Positions 21,401 to 32,975 of a stretch of DNA of 64,000 nucleotides are shown here, piece after piece. Each line of letters begins with the position of its first letter. Position 1 is the stretch's first letter. This stretch comes from Hyperoodon ampullatus (Eukaryota > Chordata > Mammalia > Artiodactyla > Ziphiidae): positions 37,822,587-37,886,586 of the forward strand of contig OX457058.1 in the NCBI GenBank assembly GCA_949752795.1, given 5' to 3'. The notes below the pieces were generated by a model. It saw only the letters and a list, made by a program, of their open reading frames with translations. It had not been told where the DNA came from and searched no databases. A program made the position numbers and the translations under genes.

Positions 21401-24264
21401 AGATTTCTAGATGAGTTTCCAGACTCATTACTAAACTAGAGCAGGAGTGGGTCTGCACAACAGCTAGAGAACCTGGGGTGCATGGGGGCCTTGGACCCCC
21501 AGGAAACAGGAGGGAAGAAGTACCCAGCCTGCCGGTCCTTCCTAGAACACCTGTATGTCAGTGTCTGCCTGCAGTGTTCATTTCATTGGCAGGATTGAGA
21601 CTCTGGGTGCTGGGGAACCACTGGAGGTGGAAGGAATGGGGACACAGCGGTCCCCAAGGTGGAGTGGGGCTTGGTGCCAGACACAGAGCAGGTCCTGACA
21701 GTGGAGCGAGTGCTTTTCCAGAAAGCAGGAGTTTCCATGGTTTCAGAAGCTAAGATTTGCACCTGAACTAGCGTAAGGCAAGTTCAGGGAGCAGGGTGCT
21801 GGCTGGGCCCCTCTTCCTGCACTGCAGCCAGCACACCTGGGAGAGTGAGAGAAAAGGGCCCACGGTAAGGGCAGCAAGCCCTGGGTCCAGACCTGGTGTG
21901 ACCACTCACTGGCCAAGGGCATGTCCTGCCACCTCTCCAGGATCCCTGGGTGGCATATCAGTTTGTAAAGTGGTTGTTTTCAAGAGTAGCATACAGAAAA
22001 AGGGCAGGTGCTCTCCAGATCACCTGGGGCAGCCAGTGATCAGGGCCAACTCTGAGGAGAAGGTCTGGGACTCGCAGGGCTCCACGGCCCACATCAGCCT
22101 TGGTGGAAATTTCTTGGCAAAGGAGGTCCACCTGAGCACCCAAGGCTGGTGGGAGGGAAAGAGGGAGGTAACAGATAGCCCAGGTTCCTCAGGGGTCACC
22201 TCCAGTTGACCCCACCTGTGAGCTGCTCCAGCTAGTCTTGAAGTCCAGCCTGTTTCTTGACCCCTGGGCTTTGGTTTCCTCATCTGCACAATGAAGACGA
22301 TCTATCGTAGGGTTGGTGTGTGGATCTAAGGAGATACACGTACTTAGCACACAGTCTGACACTTAAGGAGAGAAGGGTGTTACTATCATCCTTAGCCCTG
22401 TCTCCTGCCCAAGGCCCCATCCATCCTTTTTCCTCCCAGCTTCTTCCTCCTTGTGAGAAGCGCGCCAGCAGGCCTGGGGCCAGGAAGGCTCCTCCATGCT
22501 CCACTGCCTTCCGCATATCAAAGGGTGGGGCGGGCCAAGGGGTGGGACCAGCCTTGGGTATGGGTCCCTCCACCAACCAGGAGGCTCCCCCCAGCCCAGC
22601 CTCTCCGGACCAGCCCTTCCTGTCGCCAGGGCCCAGCTGCCGGTGGCTGGCACTTGACCTTCGGGGGACCAGAGGGCAGGCGGCCCCCTCAGGTGGTCCC
22701 CGCTGGGGGAAGGACCAGCACCGCCATCTAGGGTCCCTGGGGGAGAGCTGGCCTCCAGGTAGGAGAGTCAGCAGGGACCCTAGTCTCCGTGCCTGGCACT
22801 GGGCTAAGTGTTTATGCGCATTATCTCATTTGGTTTTCAACAGGCCCCGGAGATAAGGACTGTCTTTATCTCAGTTTTGCAGATGCAGGTGCAGGGAGGT
22901 TAAGACTCCGCCTCTAATGCCCGTGCATGAGTGGAAGCTGGCCCTGCATTTGGGGCTACAGTAGTTAGGCACTCGTCACCTGACAGCTCACAGTGCAGGC
23001 ATTCATGACTGCCTGTGGGGCTGGAGGAAATCGGTACCGAGGATGCAGCGAGGACATGCAGATCCAGAGACCTGCTTGCAGAACCTAGCTCAAGGTCGGA
23101 TGCAGAACAGGAGCTGCCTAGAACTCCGACTGCTCATTCCCTATCCAGCGCTCCGTCTACAGGTGGGTTGACTTCTCACGGCCAGTGGGGGGCCCTGAGG
23201 ATCAGCCAGAAGCAGCGGGGGCGGGGGGGGCTCTCCCACCTCCCCACCCTCCAGGAGACTCCTCAGGAAGCACGTCCTCTGCACTGCAGGGTCATTAAGA
23301 AGCCCGGGGTGAGGTACTTGGTGAATGTCCAGTCTCTTATGGATGGTGACTGGGTCCCCAGGAAGGTGTAGGTGGACCAGTCATCCCAGGCAGGGCACCA
23401 GCATCAGTCCCTCTCCCTCCCCTGCCAGGCTCTTAGCACAGAGATGCAGCCAAGAACAGCCTGTCTGGGATGGAGCCACACATGAGAGTGAGGGGCTGCT
23501 GCTCCTGAGAGGCAGGGCTGAGCCTGCCCTCCCAGAGGGTGAGGACAGGGGTGGCGGATTAGCCCAAGCCCCCGGCCCTGCTCCCCACCCAACACCAGCA
23601 GCATCTAGGAAGTGTCCCAGGCAACTCCAGCTGGGATGATAGCAGCCTTTTGCCTCTGCCTTTGCATCTCCCAGAGGAGCTAGGAGAAGAAGGCTGCCAA
23701 ATTCCAGAAGATGCTCAGCTCTGGCTGGCCCTTGACGTGGCCATCAGTGACTGGACCAAGGACTGAGCCCAGATAGGTGGGAGCCAAAGGAAGGAGATGG
23801 GCAGCTGTTCAGTTCTGCCTTAGGTGCAGGTGCCATGAGACTGTGGAGCCAACTTCTTGAGAAGGAGAGAGCACTGGACAGGGAGTCAGGGGCTTGATGT
23901 TCCAACCTAGCTGGAGGGCTAGAGAAAGTTGCTCCCCTCCCTGGGCCGGTTTCCTCAGCTGTAAAACGAAGGAGCAAAAAATAGCCATTGCTCCCAAACC
24001 TGGTTGGGCCTCGGCTCCAGGTTCCCAGGTCCCGGCCCGATGCACTGAATCGCACTCTTAGGGTGGGACCCTGGAACCAGAGGGCTCAACATGCAGTCAG
24101 ATGAGGGAACCACCGGACTGGATCATCTCTTAGGTCGTGTGATTCTATTCAGCTATTATGTATTGAGCAATTACTACGTGCCAAGCCTAAGAACCCTGAG
24201 AGGTGGGGTCTATTATTGTTGCCACTTCACAGCTGAGGAGACTGAGAGTCAGGGAGGTTTTGTT

Positions 24265-24389
24265 CGTTTTTTAATTTTTTGGCCGCGCTGTGCGGCATAT
24301 GGGATCTTAGTTCCCCAACCAGTGATTGAACCTGCACTCCCTGCATTGAAAGCTTGGAGTCTTAACCACTGGGCTGCCAGGGAAGTCCC
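24265..24389 (-). mobile_element. CHR-type SINE inside a MIR
   Basis: T-rich start, then the CHR short form ending GCCAGGGAAGTCCCC. Flanked by AGGGAGGTTTTG on both sides, so it split a MIR element lying at about 24130-24460. Confidence 0.88.
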
Positions 24390-25436
24390 CAGGGAGGTTT
24401 TGAAGCTTGCCCACGGTTACACAGAGAGTAAGAGCTGAATGAATGTGCAACCAGGGCAGCTGTGCCCTGTATCTTGTCTCCCTGCTGCATGTAAGCTTGT
24501 GTGAGCTTTTCCCATCCTCTGCTGTGGCAGGCAGCCCCTACAGAGGGTCCTGGGGTAGGAACCAGAACCCACTTCTAAAAGGTTGGGGGAAGATGGCACT
24601 GCAGTGGTCACCTAATCCAGCTCCTCTTTAAGAGATGGGGAAACTGAAGCACAGAGATGGAGTGACTTGCCTGGCATCAAAGGGCATGTCAGCAGGCAGT
24701 GGGTCAGATGGGAGGCCCTGCATGTGGCAGCTCACGCTCTGGTCTTCCTCCTGCCTCTGCTCTTGCCCTGCACCGTTAACAGTGGCCCCCTGCCAGGCTC
24801 CATTGCTATAAGGCAGTCCAAAAGACCAAGAGTGGCTCTGACCAGCCCACCCCTACCCTCCACCTTCACTGCCCTCTCCACCCAGGACACAGAGGCCAGA
24901 TGCCTCCCCCTGCTGCCATGTGGGGCTCCCCACAACCCCGCTTCCCAGATCCTTTTCCAACTCAATTTGTCACTTTTCCCCATCAGTCCTGGACTTCAAC
25001 CACCTGTTTCAACTTGGCTCATGCTGTTTCTTCTGCCTACTCCTCTTGGCAAACTCCACACATCCTTCAATACTCAGTTGCAACATCCTGCAACTCTGCC
25101 CTCTCCGAGTCAGAAACAGAATGAAGTCACCACCACTGCTGGCTCCCAAGCCTATGGCAGCCTTTGCTAATGGATCATGGCGCCCTTTCTCCAAGATCCT
25201 GGAGGTGCCTCTTAGTCTTGCTCAAGGCCACATAAATCAATGCAGCAGGACTAATGGATCAGGTAACTCAAGAACACAACAGCACTGTCAACCCCATCTC
25301 CCACCAGGCTGGCATACCCTCTCTGGTCCCAAAGTACCTGGTATAAACCCCCATCTTGACCTGGGCTCTGATCATTTCCTTCTCTGTAATTTACCCCATC
25401 AGTCAGGGCATGTTTTCTCCGGCACCTAGTACTGGG

Positions 25437-25824
25437 TGTTGTGAGGTGAACTGTGTTCCGCCACAACTCTTGGCAAAGTTCTAACCCCCAGTATCTCAGA
25501 ATGTGAATGTATTTGGAGATAGAGCCTTTAAAGAGGTACTTAAGGTAAAATGACTTCATGTGGGTGGGCCCAAAACCAATCTACTGGTGTCCTTGTAAGC
25601 AGAGAAGATTAAGACACAGAGACTGGACCATGGGATAACCATGCAAGGACACAGCAAGGTGGCGGCCATCTGCAAGCCAAGGAGAGAGGCCTCAGAAGAA
25701 ACCAAACCTGCTGACCCCTTGGTCTTGGACTTCCAGTCTCCAGAACTGTGAGAAAATCAATTTCTGTTGTTTAAGCCACCCAATTTGTGGTATTGTCTTA
25801 TGGCAGCCCTAGTAAACTAATACA
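25437..25824 (+). mobile_element. Solitary ERVL-MaLR (MLT1-type) LTR
   Basis: Runs TG...CA with a perfect 5-base target duplication CTGGG at 25432-25436 and 25825-25829. Internal text such as GGCCATCTGCAAGCCAAGGA and CCAGAACTGTGAGAAAATCA is typical of MLT1 LTRs. No internal retroviral genes are present. Confidence 0.8.
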
Positions 25825-26566
25825 CTGGGCCTAGCACATGGGGGCCACTCACAAGCACCCTTTGGAAACACTTCACATAACTGTGAAAGAGCCCTATGGG
25901 TCAGCAGGAATGCACCCAGGAGAATGCAAAAGGGCAATGGTGACGGGCTTCAGGCAAGTGAACAGGCCCGAGCATTAACTCACCTGTGTCGCCTGCACAG
26001 CAGGCCAGGTGGAGCCCCTGTGCAATAATTACTGTCAAACTGGCAAGTGAGGGCCTGGATTCCAGGAGGGGGAAAGCAGCATGATTTGTTCCCTGCAGGA
26101 CGGGAACGTTTTTCCTTTTCCAGAAGCAATAAAAACCCAGGTGGATAGAAGAAAAACAGACCAAACCAAATTTGGGTGTTTCTTTTGGTTTTTTTTTAAG
26201 AAGTACAAAATCTAAGCATATACTTTTCTTCCCAGTCCCATCCCCACCCCCCCAAGCCCACTCCCCCACCAGTCCCAGCCTGTCCAACCACTGTGGTCAA
26301 ACAACCCATGTTACTGCAGCTCAGGCTGTGCTCTGCAGAGCACTGGTCGTTCTGGGGGGCGTCTAGGAGTGGAGGGGCTGCCCCAGCCCCGACTTCAGCC
26401 AGGGAGGCCACCCTTAGCTGTTTCAAACACTGCTTCCATGAAAGACATCATTTGGAAAAGGGATCCTTGGCTAAAACAAAGCCTGAATACTAGTGAAGTA
26501 GCAGGTGAGGAGGACACCCCACGCTACAGGCCTGATTCCTGGCTGGAAAGGGGGCAGCCAAGGCCA

Positions 26567-26836
26567 TTAGTAGAAGATGCCCAGGTGAGTCCCCTCCAAA
26601 TCTTCTTGCCAAAATTCAGGGCAGCCACTGAGCTGTAGGCCTGAGCTCTGGGGAGGGCTTTCATCACTGAGCTGGAAGGCGGGGTCTGGTCCCTGGTCCT
26701 CCGAGCTGGGCAGCACCTCTGCACTGTGGCTCCAGCATCCCCACTGGGTCTCAGGCTGGAGTCTCTGGCATGCTGGGCGGGGCAGGACAGGAGGGGTTTC
26801 TGGCAACAGACAGGACTCCGGAGACATAGAGATACC
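26567..26836 (-). CDS. MESP2: MESP2 exon 2 (C-terminal domain)
   Basis: Acceptor CTCTCAG|GGTATC on the minus strand. It encodes [28 protein letters not shown] and ends LGIFY plus stop. The frame and content match the MESP2 C-terminus as I recall it. Confidence 0.93.
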   Translation of the reverse strand, partial: GISMSPESCLLPETPPVLPRPACQRLQPETQWGCWSHSAEVLPSSEDQGPDPAFQLSDESPPQSSGLQLSGCPEFWQEDLEGTHLGIFY

Positions 26837-28496
26837 CTGAGAGAGAGAAGAGTAGCGGGTTAGTGGGCCACTGCCTCATGCCCTGAGATCCTGAACCTGG
26901 ATGTTCCCCACAGTGTGGCTGGCAGCTGCTGAACTGCCCTGGTGCCATGGATCCAGTGAAGCAAAGTGGTTTAGAGTACAAGCTCTGGAGATATACTGCC
27001 AGGGTTCAAAACCCAGCTCTGCCACTTACTAGCTATGAGAATTCAGATAACCTCTTTTAGTCTCAGTTTTTCCATCTATAAAATGGTGATTATGATAATA
27101 AAACCTACTTCACAGGGTTGCTGGAGGGCTGATGAGTTAGTTAATTCATGTAAAATACCAAGAATCGTCTTGGGCACACAGTAAGCATTCAATAAATTTT
27201 GGTTATTAATATGCTTTTTTATGGAAGCTTGAGAAAAGCATGAAGGTCACCAGCTCCAAGCCCATCTACTTAGGAAGCCCCTACCCCTGGGGCAGCCAGG
27301 CCTCCCTCCCCCTCAAACCTTGATGGAGCACTTGCAAGGAATTTCCTGAATTACCTGAAGGCCCCTGCTACCTTCCACCCTGGACTCTGAAAGCAAGTCT
27401 GAAGATTCCCCCCTCTTCTACATGACTGTGAAGGCTTCTAGGTAGAGGTGGTGGTGGCCTTAACTTCCCAGAGCCCCACCTCCTTCCCCAAGGAGGTTAG
27501 GGTCCTCTTCATCCTCCCTTCAGATTTCCATCCCTAACCAGGGTTGGATTAGGTAACCCGGGATCTAAAAAGCCTAAGATTCTCTGCAGACTAGAGCTTA
27601 CTCACCCCCTCCGTTTCCAATCGAAGCCTGGGGACCACTCCGAGGGAAGCGGAGAGAGCCTGGGCGCGTACCTGGTACACTGCAGCCAGCTCCATTGCGG
27701 GGGGCAAGGTCCAGGGCGTGGCCTGGTTCCGGGGCTCTGGGGGTGTCTGCGTTCCGGAACAGGCTTGGGGCGGCGTCCAACGGGCCGCGTCAGGGGCTCT
27801 CCCTTGGGACAGCTGCGGGGGCGACTCCGTCCCGGGGCAGTAAGGGGGTGTCACCCAGGGACCCATATCGGGGACCCTGCTCCCCAGGCGCTCGGGCGCC
27901 GCTAGGGCTCCGGGACAGACGGGCGGGGACCCCCAGGACACCGCGGCGCTAGCGGCTGAGCCAGGGCCGCACCCTTGCGTCTGCGTCTGCGCGGGGCCGC
28001 CGTCGGGGCACAGCGGGCAGCCTCGAGGGAGCACCGCGTCGCTGTGCCGCCGGCGCCGGCGCTGCAGGCTCTCCTCGCTGAGGCCCAGTACGGCCGACAG
28101 GTGGCCGATGTAGCGGATGGCCAGACGCAGCGTCTCGATCTTCGTCAGGCTCTGGCCGGCGGGCGCCACGGACGGCGGCAGAAAGCGGCGCAGCTCGTGC
28201 AGGGCGCGGGCGAGCGTGCGCATGCGCAGCTTCTCACGCTCGCTGGCGCTCTGCCGCTGCCCGCCTGCCGGCCGGGTCCGCGCACGTCCGGGTGCCGTCG
28301 AGGCGGCCTCTGAGGCGCTGCGGGCTGGGGGCGCCGGCTGCGAGGGGCCGCGGGCACGGTCGCAGGGGCAGGAGCCCGACGAATCCGAGGAGGAGGCCGG
28401 GGACGTGGAGTCCGAGTGGCCGGTCCAGCCCCAACCCTGGGGGAAGATCCAGTGGTCGTGGCCGAGGAGGCCCTGCGGAGGAGGGGACTGGGCCAT
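26567..28496 (-). CDS. MESP2: Mesoderm posterior bHLH transcription factor 2, complete
   Basis: bHLH factor that, under TBX6 and Notch, sets somite boundaries and rostro-caudal polarity in presomitic mesoderm. Exon 1 (27672-28496, 275 codons) starts [18 protein letters not shown]. It carries a Ser/Pro-rich N-terminus, the bHLH at about residues 82-135 (basic part [16 protein letters not shown]) and the family CPxCP motif (CPLCPD) near residue 161. Exon 2 (26567-26836, 89 codons plus stop) ends [14 protein letters not shown], the MESP2 C-terminus. Joined at VYQ|GIS the protein is about 364 residues, against 397 in human. Most of the difference is the missing Gly-Gln repeat. It is assigned to MESP2 rather than MESP1 by both termini and by lying next to ANPEP. 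Coordinates include an 835-base intron. Confidence 0.95.
26837..27671 (-). repeat. MESP2 intron with a near-full MIR
   Basis: A single 835-base intron. A well-preserved MIR SINE occupies about 26950-27215, in plus orientation relative to the window, so antisense to the gene. The rest appears unique and noncoding. Confidence 0.8.
27672..28496 (-). CDS. MESP2: MESP2 exon 1 (bHLH)
   Basis: ATG at 28496-28494. The donor on the minus strand is GTACCAG|GTACGC, ending after VYQ in phase 0. An unspliced frame would read 26 further residues into the intron, which match no MESP2 sequence, so the splice is preferred. Confidence 0.94.
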
Positions 28497-28560
28497 GGCC
28501 GGGGCTGCGGGCTCTGGGAGGCTGGGCCGGCCACCTCCAGGACTGAGCTTTTATCTGGAC
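27680..28560. other. CpG-rich block over MESP2 exon 1
   Basis: GC-rich sequence with dense CG dinucleotides, densest at about 27900-28300. This is typical of CpG islands at developmental regulator genes. Not counted computationally. Confidence 0.75.
28548..28555 (-). promoter_or_regulatory. MESP2: TATA-like box of MESP2
   Basis: Read on the minus strand this is GATAAAAG, 52 bases upstream of the ATG. MESP1 has a similar GGATAAAGC at a similar distance, which supports a shared promoter design. Confidence 0.55.
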
Positions 28561-28596
28561 CAAAGGTGCGAGGTGGACCCCCGCCACGTTACAGAG

Positions 28597-28676
28597 AGGT
28601 GTCAAAACCCACAGAGCCCAGGGAAGGTCTGGGCAGGGGGCGCCCTGGGAAAGCGGGCCCATTTGCAGAGGTGTGG
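28597..28676 (-). promoter_or_regulatory. MESP2: Candidate T-box/RBPJ cluster upstream of MESP2
   Basis: On the plus strand AGGTGTCA (28597-28604) and AGGTGTGG (28669-28676) are T-box-like half-sites. Between them is TGGGAAA (28646-28652), an RBPJ-like core. All lie 100-180 bases upstream of the ATG. The mouse Mesp2 enhancer is known to need TBX6 sites and Notch input. Function here is inferred. Confidence 0.5.
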
Positions 28677-30249
28677 ATTCTGACTCCTCGGGGGCTCTAA
28701 TGGAGGCCCCTGCAGCCCGGGAAGTGTGGGAGGTACAATTCGCATCTGGATGGAGCTGCTAAGCTTCTCACTGTGTTCCCACCCACTCCGCCTCATCCAT
28801 TGCTCCGGTGAGTGCCCGGGACCCTGACAGTGGTGGGCAGTGCCATCGTCTGGGGGCAGCCAGGCTGTCCCTCAGGTGACTCAAGGACCCCCGCAAAGAG
28901 TGGCCGCCTCCCTCATCACCACCCTCCGGGAGGCTGTACCCAGTAACTCCCACCCAGTGCCTACAAGTGTGCTGGATAAGGCGTCAAGACAAACCCCGAG
29001 GGACTTGCTCACAGTGATGGCGGGAGAGGGGTTGGGGAAGGAGGGGACATACAGGGGGACCGTTCCTGGGTTCCCAGAGCCCGCACTTGCTGCTTTGCTG
29101 AGTGACACCGAGAAAGTCATCTCACTGTCCACAGTTAGTTTCTTTCCCTGAGAAATAGTACAGAGCAGCCTGAAGAAGAGGCATGGAGTGTAGTGAGTGA
29201 TGAAAATGGGGGAATGTGGGCCCCCAGGCAGGCCTGAATCAGACCCTCTTTATTTGCTGTGTGACCTTGGGCAGTTCACTTAACTCCTCTGAGACTCAAG
29301 TTGCCTCATCCCTGTGGCAGTAAATAAAATACCCACCACCTAGGATGGTTGCTGGTACTAAGTGAAACCATCCATGGGACCACTTAGAATGAGCCTGGCA
29401 AGTGGGCTGAATGTTTGTTGCTACCATTTTATTAAGAAAGTACTTACATTTCAAGATGCTTGTAGGCATTATTTAATACATATTTATTTAGCAACTGGTA
29501 AATGTCAGGCATACCAGAGTGAACAAGGTAGTTGTGGTCTGTGCTCTCATGGGATTTCAGTCTTGTGGGAGAGAGAAGTAAACGTTATGTAATTAGTAGC
29601 TCCACCACTAGCTAGCTGTGTTGCCCTTGGGCAGCTCTGAGCCTGAACTACAGCTCTTAAAACAGGAATACTAATTATAGTATCTGCTCAGAGGACTGTT
29701 GTTGTAGTCTTATGATATAACCTTTGACACAGTGAAGTTTAAAAGTAAAAGCTCCCACCCCTCAGCAATGATTACAATTTAAAGGAGGCATCAGTGTTCT
29801 TTGTAATCTTCAGAGAAAAGGCTGAACTCGGAGGGACCGTCACACTCTGGCCACAGAGGCGGAGAGGTCACAGCTGGGCCTTGAACAATGGGTAGGACTT
29901 GGGTAGGGAGCGAGGCAGGTGGAGAGCATTCTGAATGTGGGAACTGCATAAGCAAAGGCCTGGCAGTGGGACTTCCCAGTGTGCTTCAGGAATGGTGTGC
30001 AAGGTGGGGTGGGTGATGTGGAGAGCAGGAGCTCACCTTGGCTGGGGCCAGGCTGAGAAGTTGTATTTTACTGCCAAGGCAATGGGAAGCCAAATGGACT
30101 TTTCAGCAGAAGTGTGACATTAAAAAAAAAAATCAGTAATCAGTAACTAAAGGTTAACATGATGATTCAGGAATAGATTAGCCCTCAGCAGCCTGAAGTA
30201 ATAAATGGCCTTGTAGTATTTTTGTGACTATTTAAAAAACTTAACTCTT

Positions 30250-30797
30250 AGGGACTTCCCTGGTGGCGCAGTGTGGTTAAGAATCCGCCTGCCAGGCTTC
30301 CCTGGTGGCGCAGTGGTTGAGAGTCCGCCTGCCGATGCAGGGGACACGGGTTCATGCCCCCGTCCGGGAAGATGCCACATGCCGCGGAGCGGCTAGGCCT
30401 GTGAGCCATGGTCGCTGAGCCTGTGCGTCCGGAGCCTGTGCTCCACAATGGAAGAGGCCACAACAGTGAGAGGCCCGCGTACCGCAAAAAAAAAAAAAAA
30501 AAAAAAGAATCCGCCTGCCAATGCAGGGGACATAGGTTCGAGCCCTGGTCTGGGAAGATCCCACATGCCACGGAGCAACTAAGCCCGTGCGCCACAACTA
30601 CTGAGCCCGCGAGCCACAACTACTGAAGCCCGCGCACCTAGAGCCCGTGCTCCGCAACAAGAGAAGCCACCGCAATGAGAAGCCCACACACCGCAGCAAA
30701 GAGTAGCCCCTGCTCGCTGCAACTAGAGAAAGCCTGCATGCAACAACAGACCCAATGCAGCCAAAAATAATAAATAGATAAATTTATTTTAAAAAAT
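30250..30797 (+). mobile_element. CHR-2 SINE interrupted by a younger CHR-2 SINE
   Basis: The outer element begins GGGACTTCCCTGGTGGCGCA and ends in a (TAAA)-rich tail. The inner one (30295-30506) has its own head and a long A-tail. It is flanked by GAATCCGCCTGCCA at 30281-30294 and 30507-30520, which is outer-element sequence duplicated on insertion. Confidence 0.95.
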
Positions 30798-31302
30798 TAA
30801 CTTTGTTACACAAATTACATAACTAATATGTTCTCTTTATAAGAAATGGAAACCTGACAGATAAAGCTGGAGTCCCTGTAACCCCTCCCAAAGGTCATGT
30901 GTCCTTCCAGACTTGGTCCCTGTGCACTCACATAAACATATGTATCCTTAGAAAACACATAGTATAAATGAGGTAACATTATGGCAATTTGCCTGTAACT
31001 TGCTTTTTTTTCATTCAGCAGCGTATCTGAGAGCATTCCATGTCAGGATGTGTTTAGCTGACTCATAGTTGGTCTTAGTTGATTTAAATGTTCGTCCATT
31101 TAAATCATAGTGGATAATTTTAACTGGAAAAAAAATTAAATGGCAGGAGGTACAGATAAACCTTCAATAATGAAATTACATCACTTTCTCCTCAGAACTT
31201 TCTTTTTTAATTATTGGAGAAAATATGCCCAAGTTGCTACTCTAACGTTATGATGAAGTAATAATTGACATTGAATAAGGTTGGTCAGGGCAACTGTTTT
31301 TA

Positions 31303-31629
31303 TTTTTTTATTTTATTTTATTTTTTTTTGTTAGGGGTAGGAGTTTATTAATTAATTTATTTATTTTTGCTGTGTTGGGTCTTCGTTTCTGTGTGAGGGC
31401 TTTCTCTAGTTGTGGCAAGCGGGGGCCACTCTTCATCGCAGTGCGCGGGCCTCTCACTGTCACGGCCTCTCTTATTGTGGAGCACAGGCTCCAGACGCGC
31501 AGGCTCAGCAGTTGTGGCTCACGGGCCCAGTTGCTCTGCGGCATGTGGGATCCTCCCAGACCAGGGCTCGAACCCGTGTCCCCTGCATTAGCAGGCAGAT
31601 TCGCAACCACTGCGCCACCAGGGAAGCCC
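31303..31629 (-). mobile_element. CHR-2-type SINE, long form
   Basis: Starts in a T/A-rich tail and ends CCACCAGGGAAGCCC. Flanked by the duplication AGGGCAACTGTTTTTA on both sides. Confidence 0.92.
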
Positions 31630-32009
31630 AGGGCAACTGTTTTTAGTTTATTCTAAATGCTGTGAATGAGGAGGGGACATATTTAATCTGTCCCTCACAC
31701 ACAAAAAAAGGTGGAATCAATCAATAATGGCCTTGATTTCAAACAGGAAAGAAGCAATTAGTTATGCAATATTTCATGATCTGAAAGGGTTTAAGCCAAG
31801 GTTAAAAAAATAATAATCCTTTTTCCTAAGGGGAGGGAGACTTAGAAAACAGTCAGTCCCACACTTTTTAGGATTAAAATAATGGCAAATCATCATTTGT
31901 CCAAGGCTGCACAGTACTATAAAGATCTTGACATATTGTACTATCAGGAAATTTATATATATGTAATTGACAGTTGTAAACAAGATTCATCAGTTTTCAT
32001 GTATATTTC

Positions 32010-32152
32010 TTTTTAAAATTTTTATTTATTTATTTGGCTGTGCTGGGTCTTAGTTGCAGCACGCGGGATCTAGTTCCCTGACCAGGGTTGAAACCTGGGC
32101 CCCCTGCATTGGGAGCACGGAGTTTTAACCACTAGAGCACCAGGGAAGTCCC
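32010..32152 (-). mobile_element. CHR-type SINE, short form
   Basis: (TTTA)-rich tail, then GGCTGTGCTGGGTCTTAG, ending CACCAGGGAAGTCCC. Confidence 0.88.
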
Positions 32153-32714
32153 TCATGTATACTTCTTCATCTGGATTCTGAAGTGTCCGATCGCTGTGCT
32201 GTTGATACTGACTGTTCCAACTCACCCCTTTTCACTGCAGTATAATATTCCATGGAGTGCTCACACCATAGTCCCTCATTGATGTACCTTTAGCATGGTT
32301 TTAGTTTTTGCCAAAGAGTGCTGCCTTGTGCGCAGGCAGCTAGATATGGAGTGGTGGAATGGCCTTGTGATTCCCAAGAAGGTTCTGAATATCCAGAATC
32401 ATTCCTCCTCTCCCCCCACCCCCTACTCATTAGAGCAAGCCTGGAGGGATTTCCTGTGAAAGGATTTGGTGAATTATGAGAATTCACCGTCAGCAGAGCT
32501 CTGCATACTATCCTTTCTTCTCTAGGATAGCCTGGCCTCCTTCTGTCTTAGTTTGGGCTAGCCCTGGCGCCCAGGCCTCAGGCTGACTGTGGGATGGCAG
32601 AGTATAAGTTCTGGGAGGTGAGGCCCTGGAGCTGGTTTGCTGTGGCCCTAGCTCTTCACTGGGCCCCTCAGCCAGGCTCTGGGAGCACAGGGGCACACTG
32701 TCACCAGCCCCACT

Positions 32715-32975
32715 CACTTAGCACAGGGAGACAGTATGGCTTAATGGTTAAGAGGCTGGGCTATGGAATCAGACAGATCTGGGTTTAGAGTCCCAGCGTC
32801 ATCCTTTCCAAGCTCTCAGAACTTGGGCAACTTAACCTCAGTTTTCTCATCTATGAAGTGGGAATTCTGATTTCCAGGGCAATTGTTGGGACAAAGTAAG
32901 AATGCATGTTGTAGAGCTTAGAATAGAGCCTATAAGTCTTGCTTATAGTAAGTTCAGGGGCAGCAGAATAAAGTG
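32715..32975 (+). repeat. Near-full-length MIR SINE
   Basis: Starts ACAGTATGGCTTAATGGTTA and runs through the tRNA-derived head, the core (CTTGGGCAACTTAACCTCAG) and the LINE2-like tail. Confidence 0.85.

Larger units (their letters stand above)
21421..26566. other. Intergenic region between ANPEP and MESP2
   Basis: A tail-to-tail spacer. It holds MIR-like pieces at about 22215-22410, 22785-22960 and 24130-24460, the last split by a SINE, and an LTR at 25437-25824. The MESP2 3' UTR must lie in its right end, but I could not find a clear AATAAA on the minus strand. Confidence 0.6.

Noticed and set aside
26567..26827. Stand-alone 86-codon minus-strand gene starting MSPESC
   Set aside because: It is the inner part of MESP2 exon 2; a good acceptor 9 bases before the ATG joins it in frame to exon 1.
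27591..27671. MESP2 as a single-exon gene ending ETEGVSKL
   Set aside because: The last 26 codons lie past a consensus donor and match nothing in MESP2, while the known C-terminus is found in exon 2.
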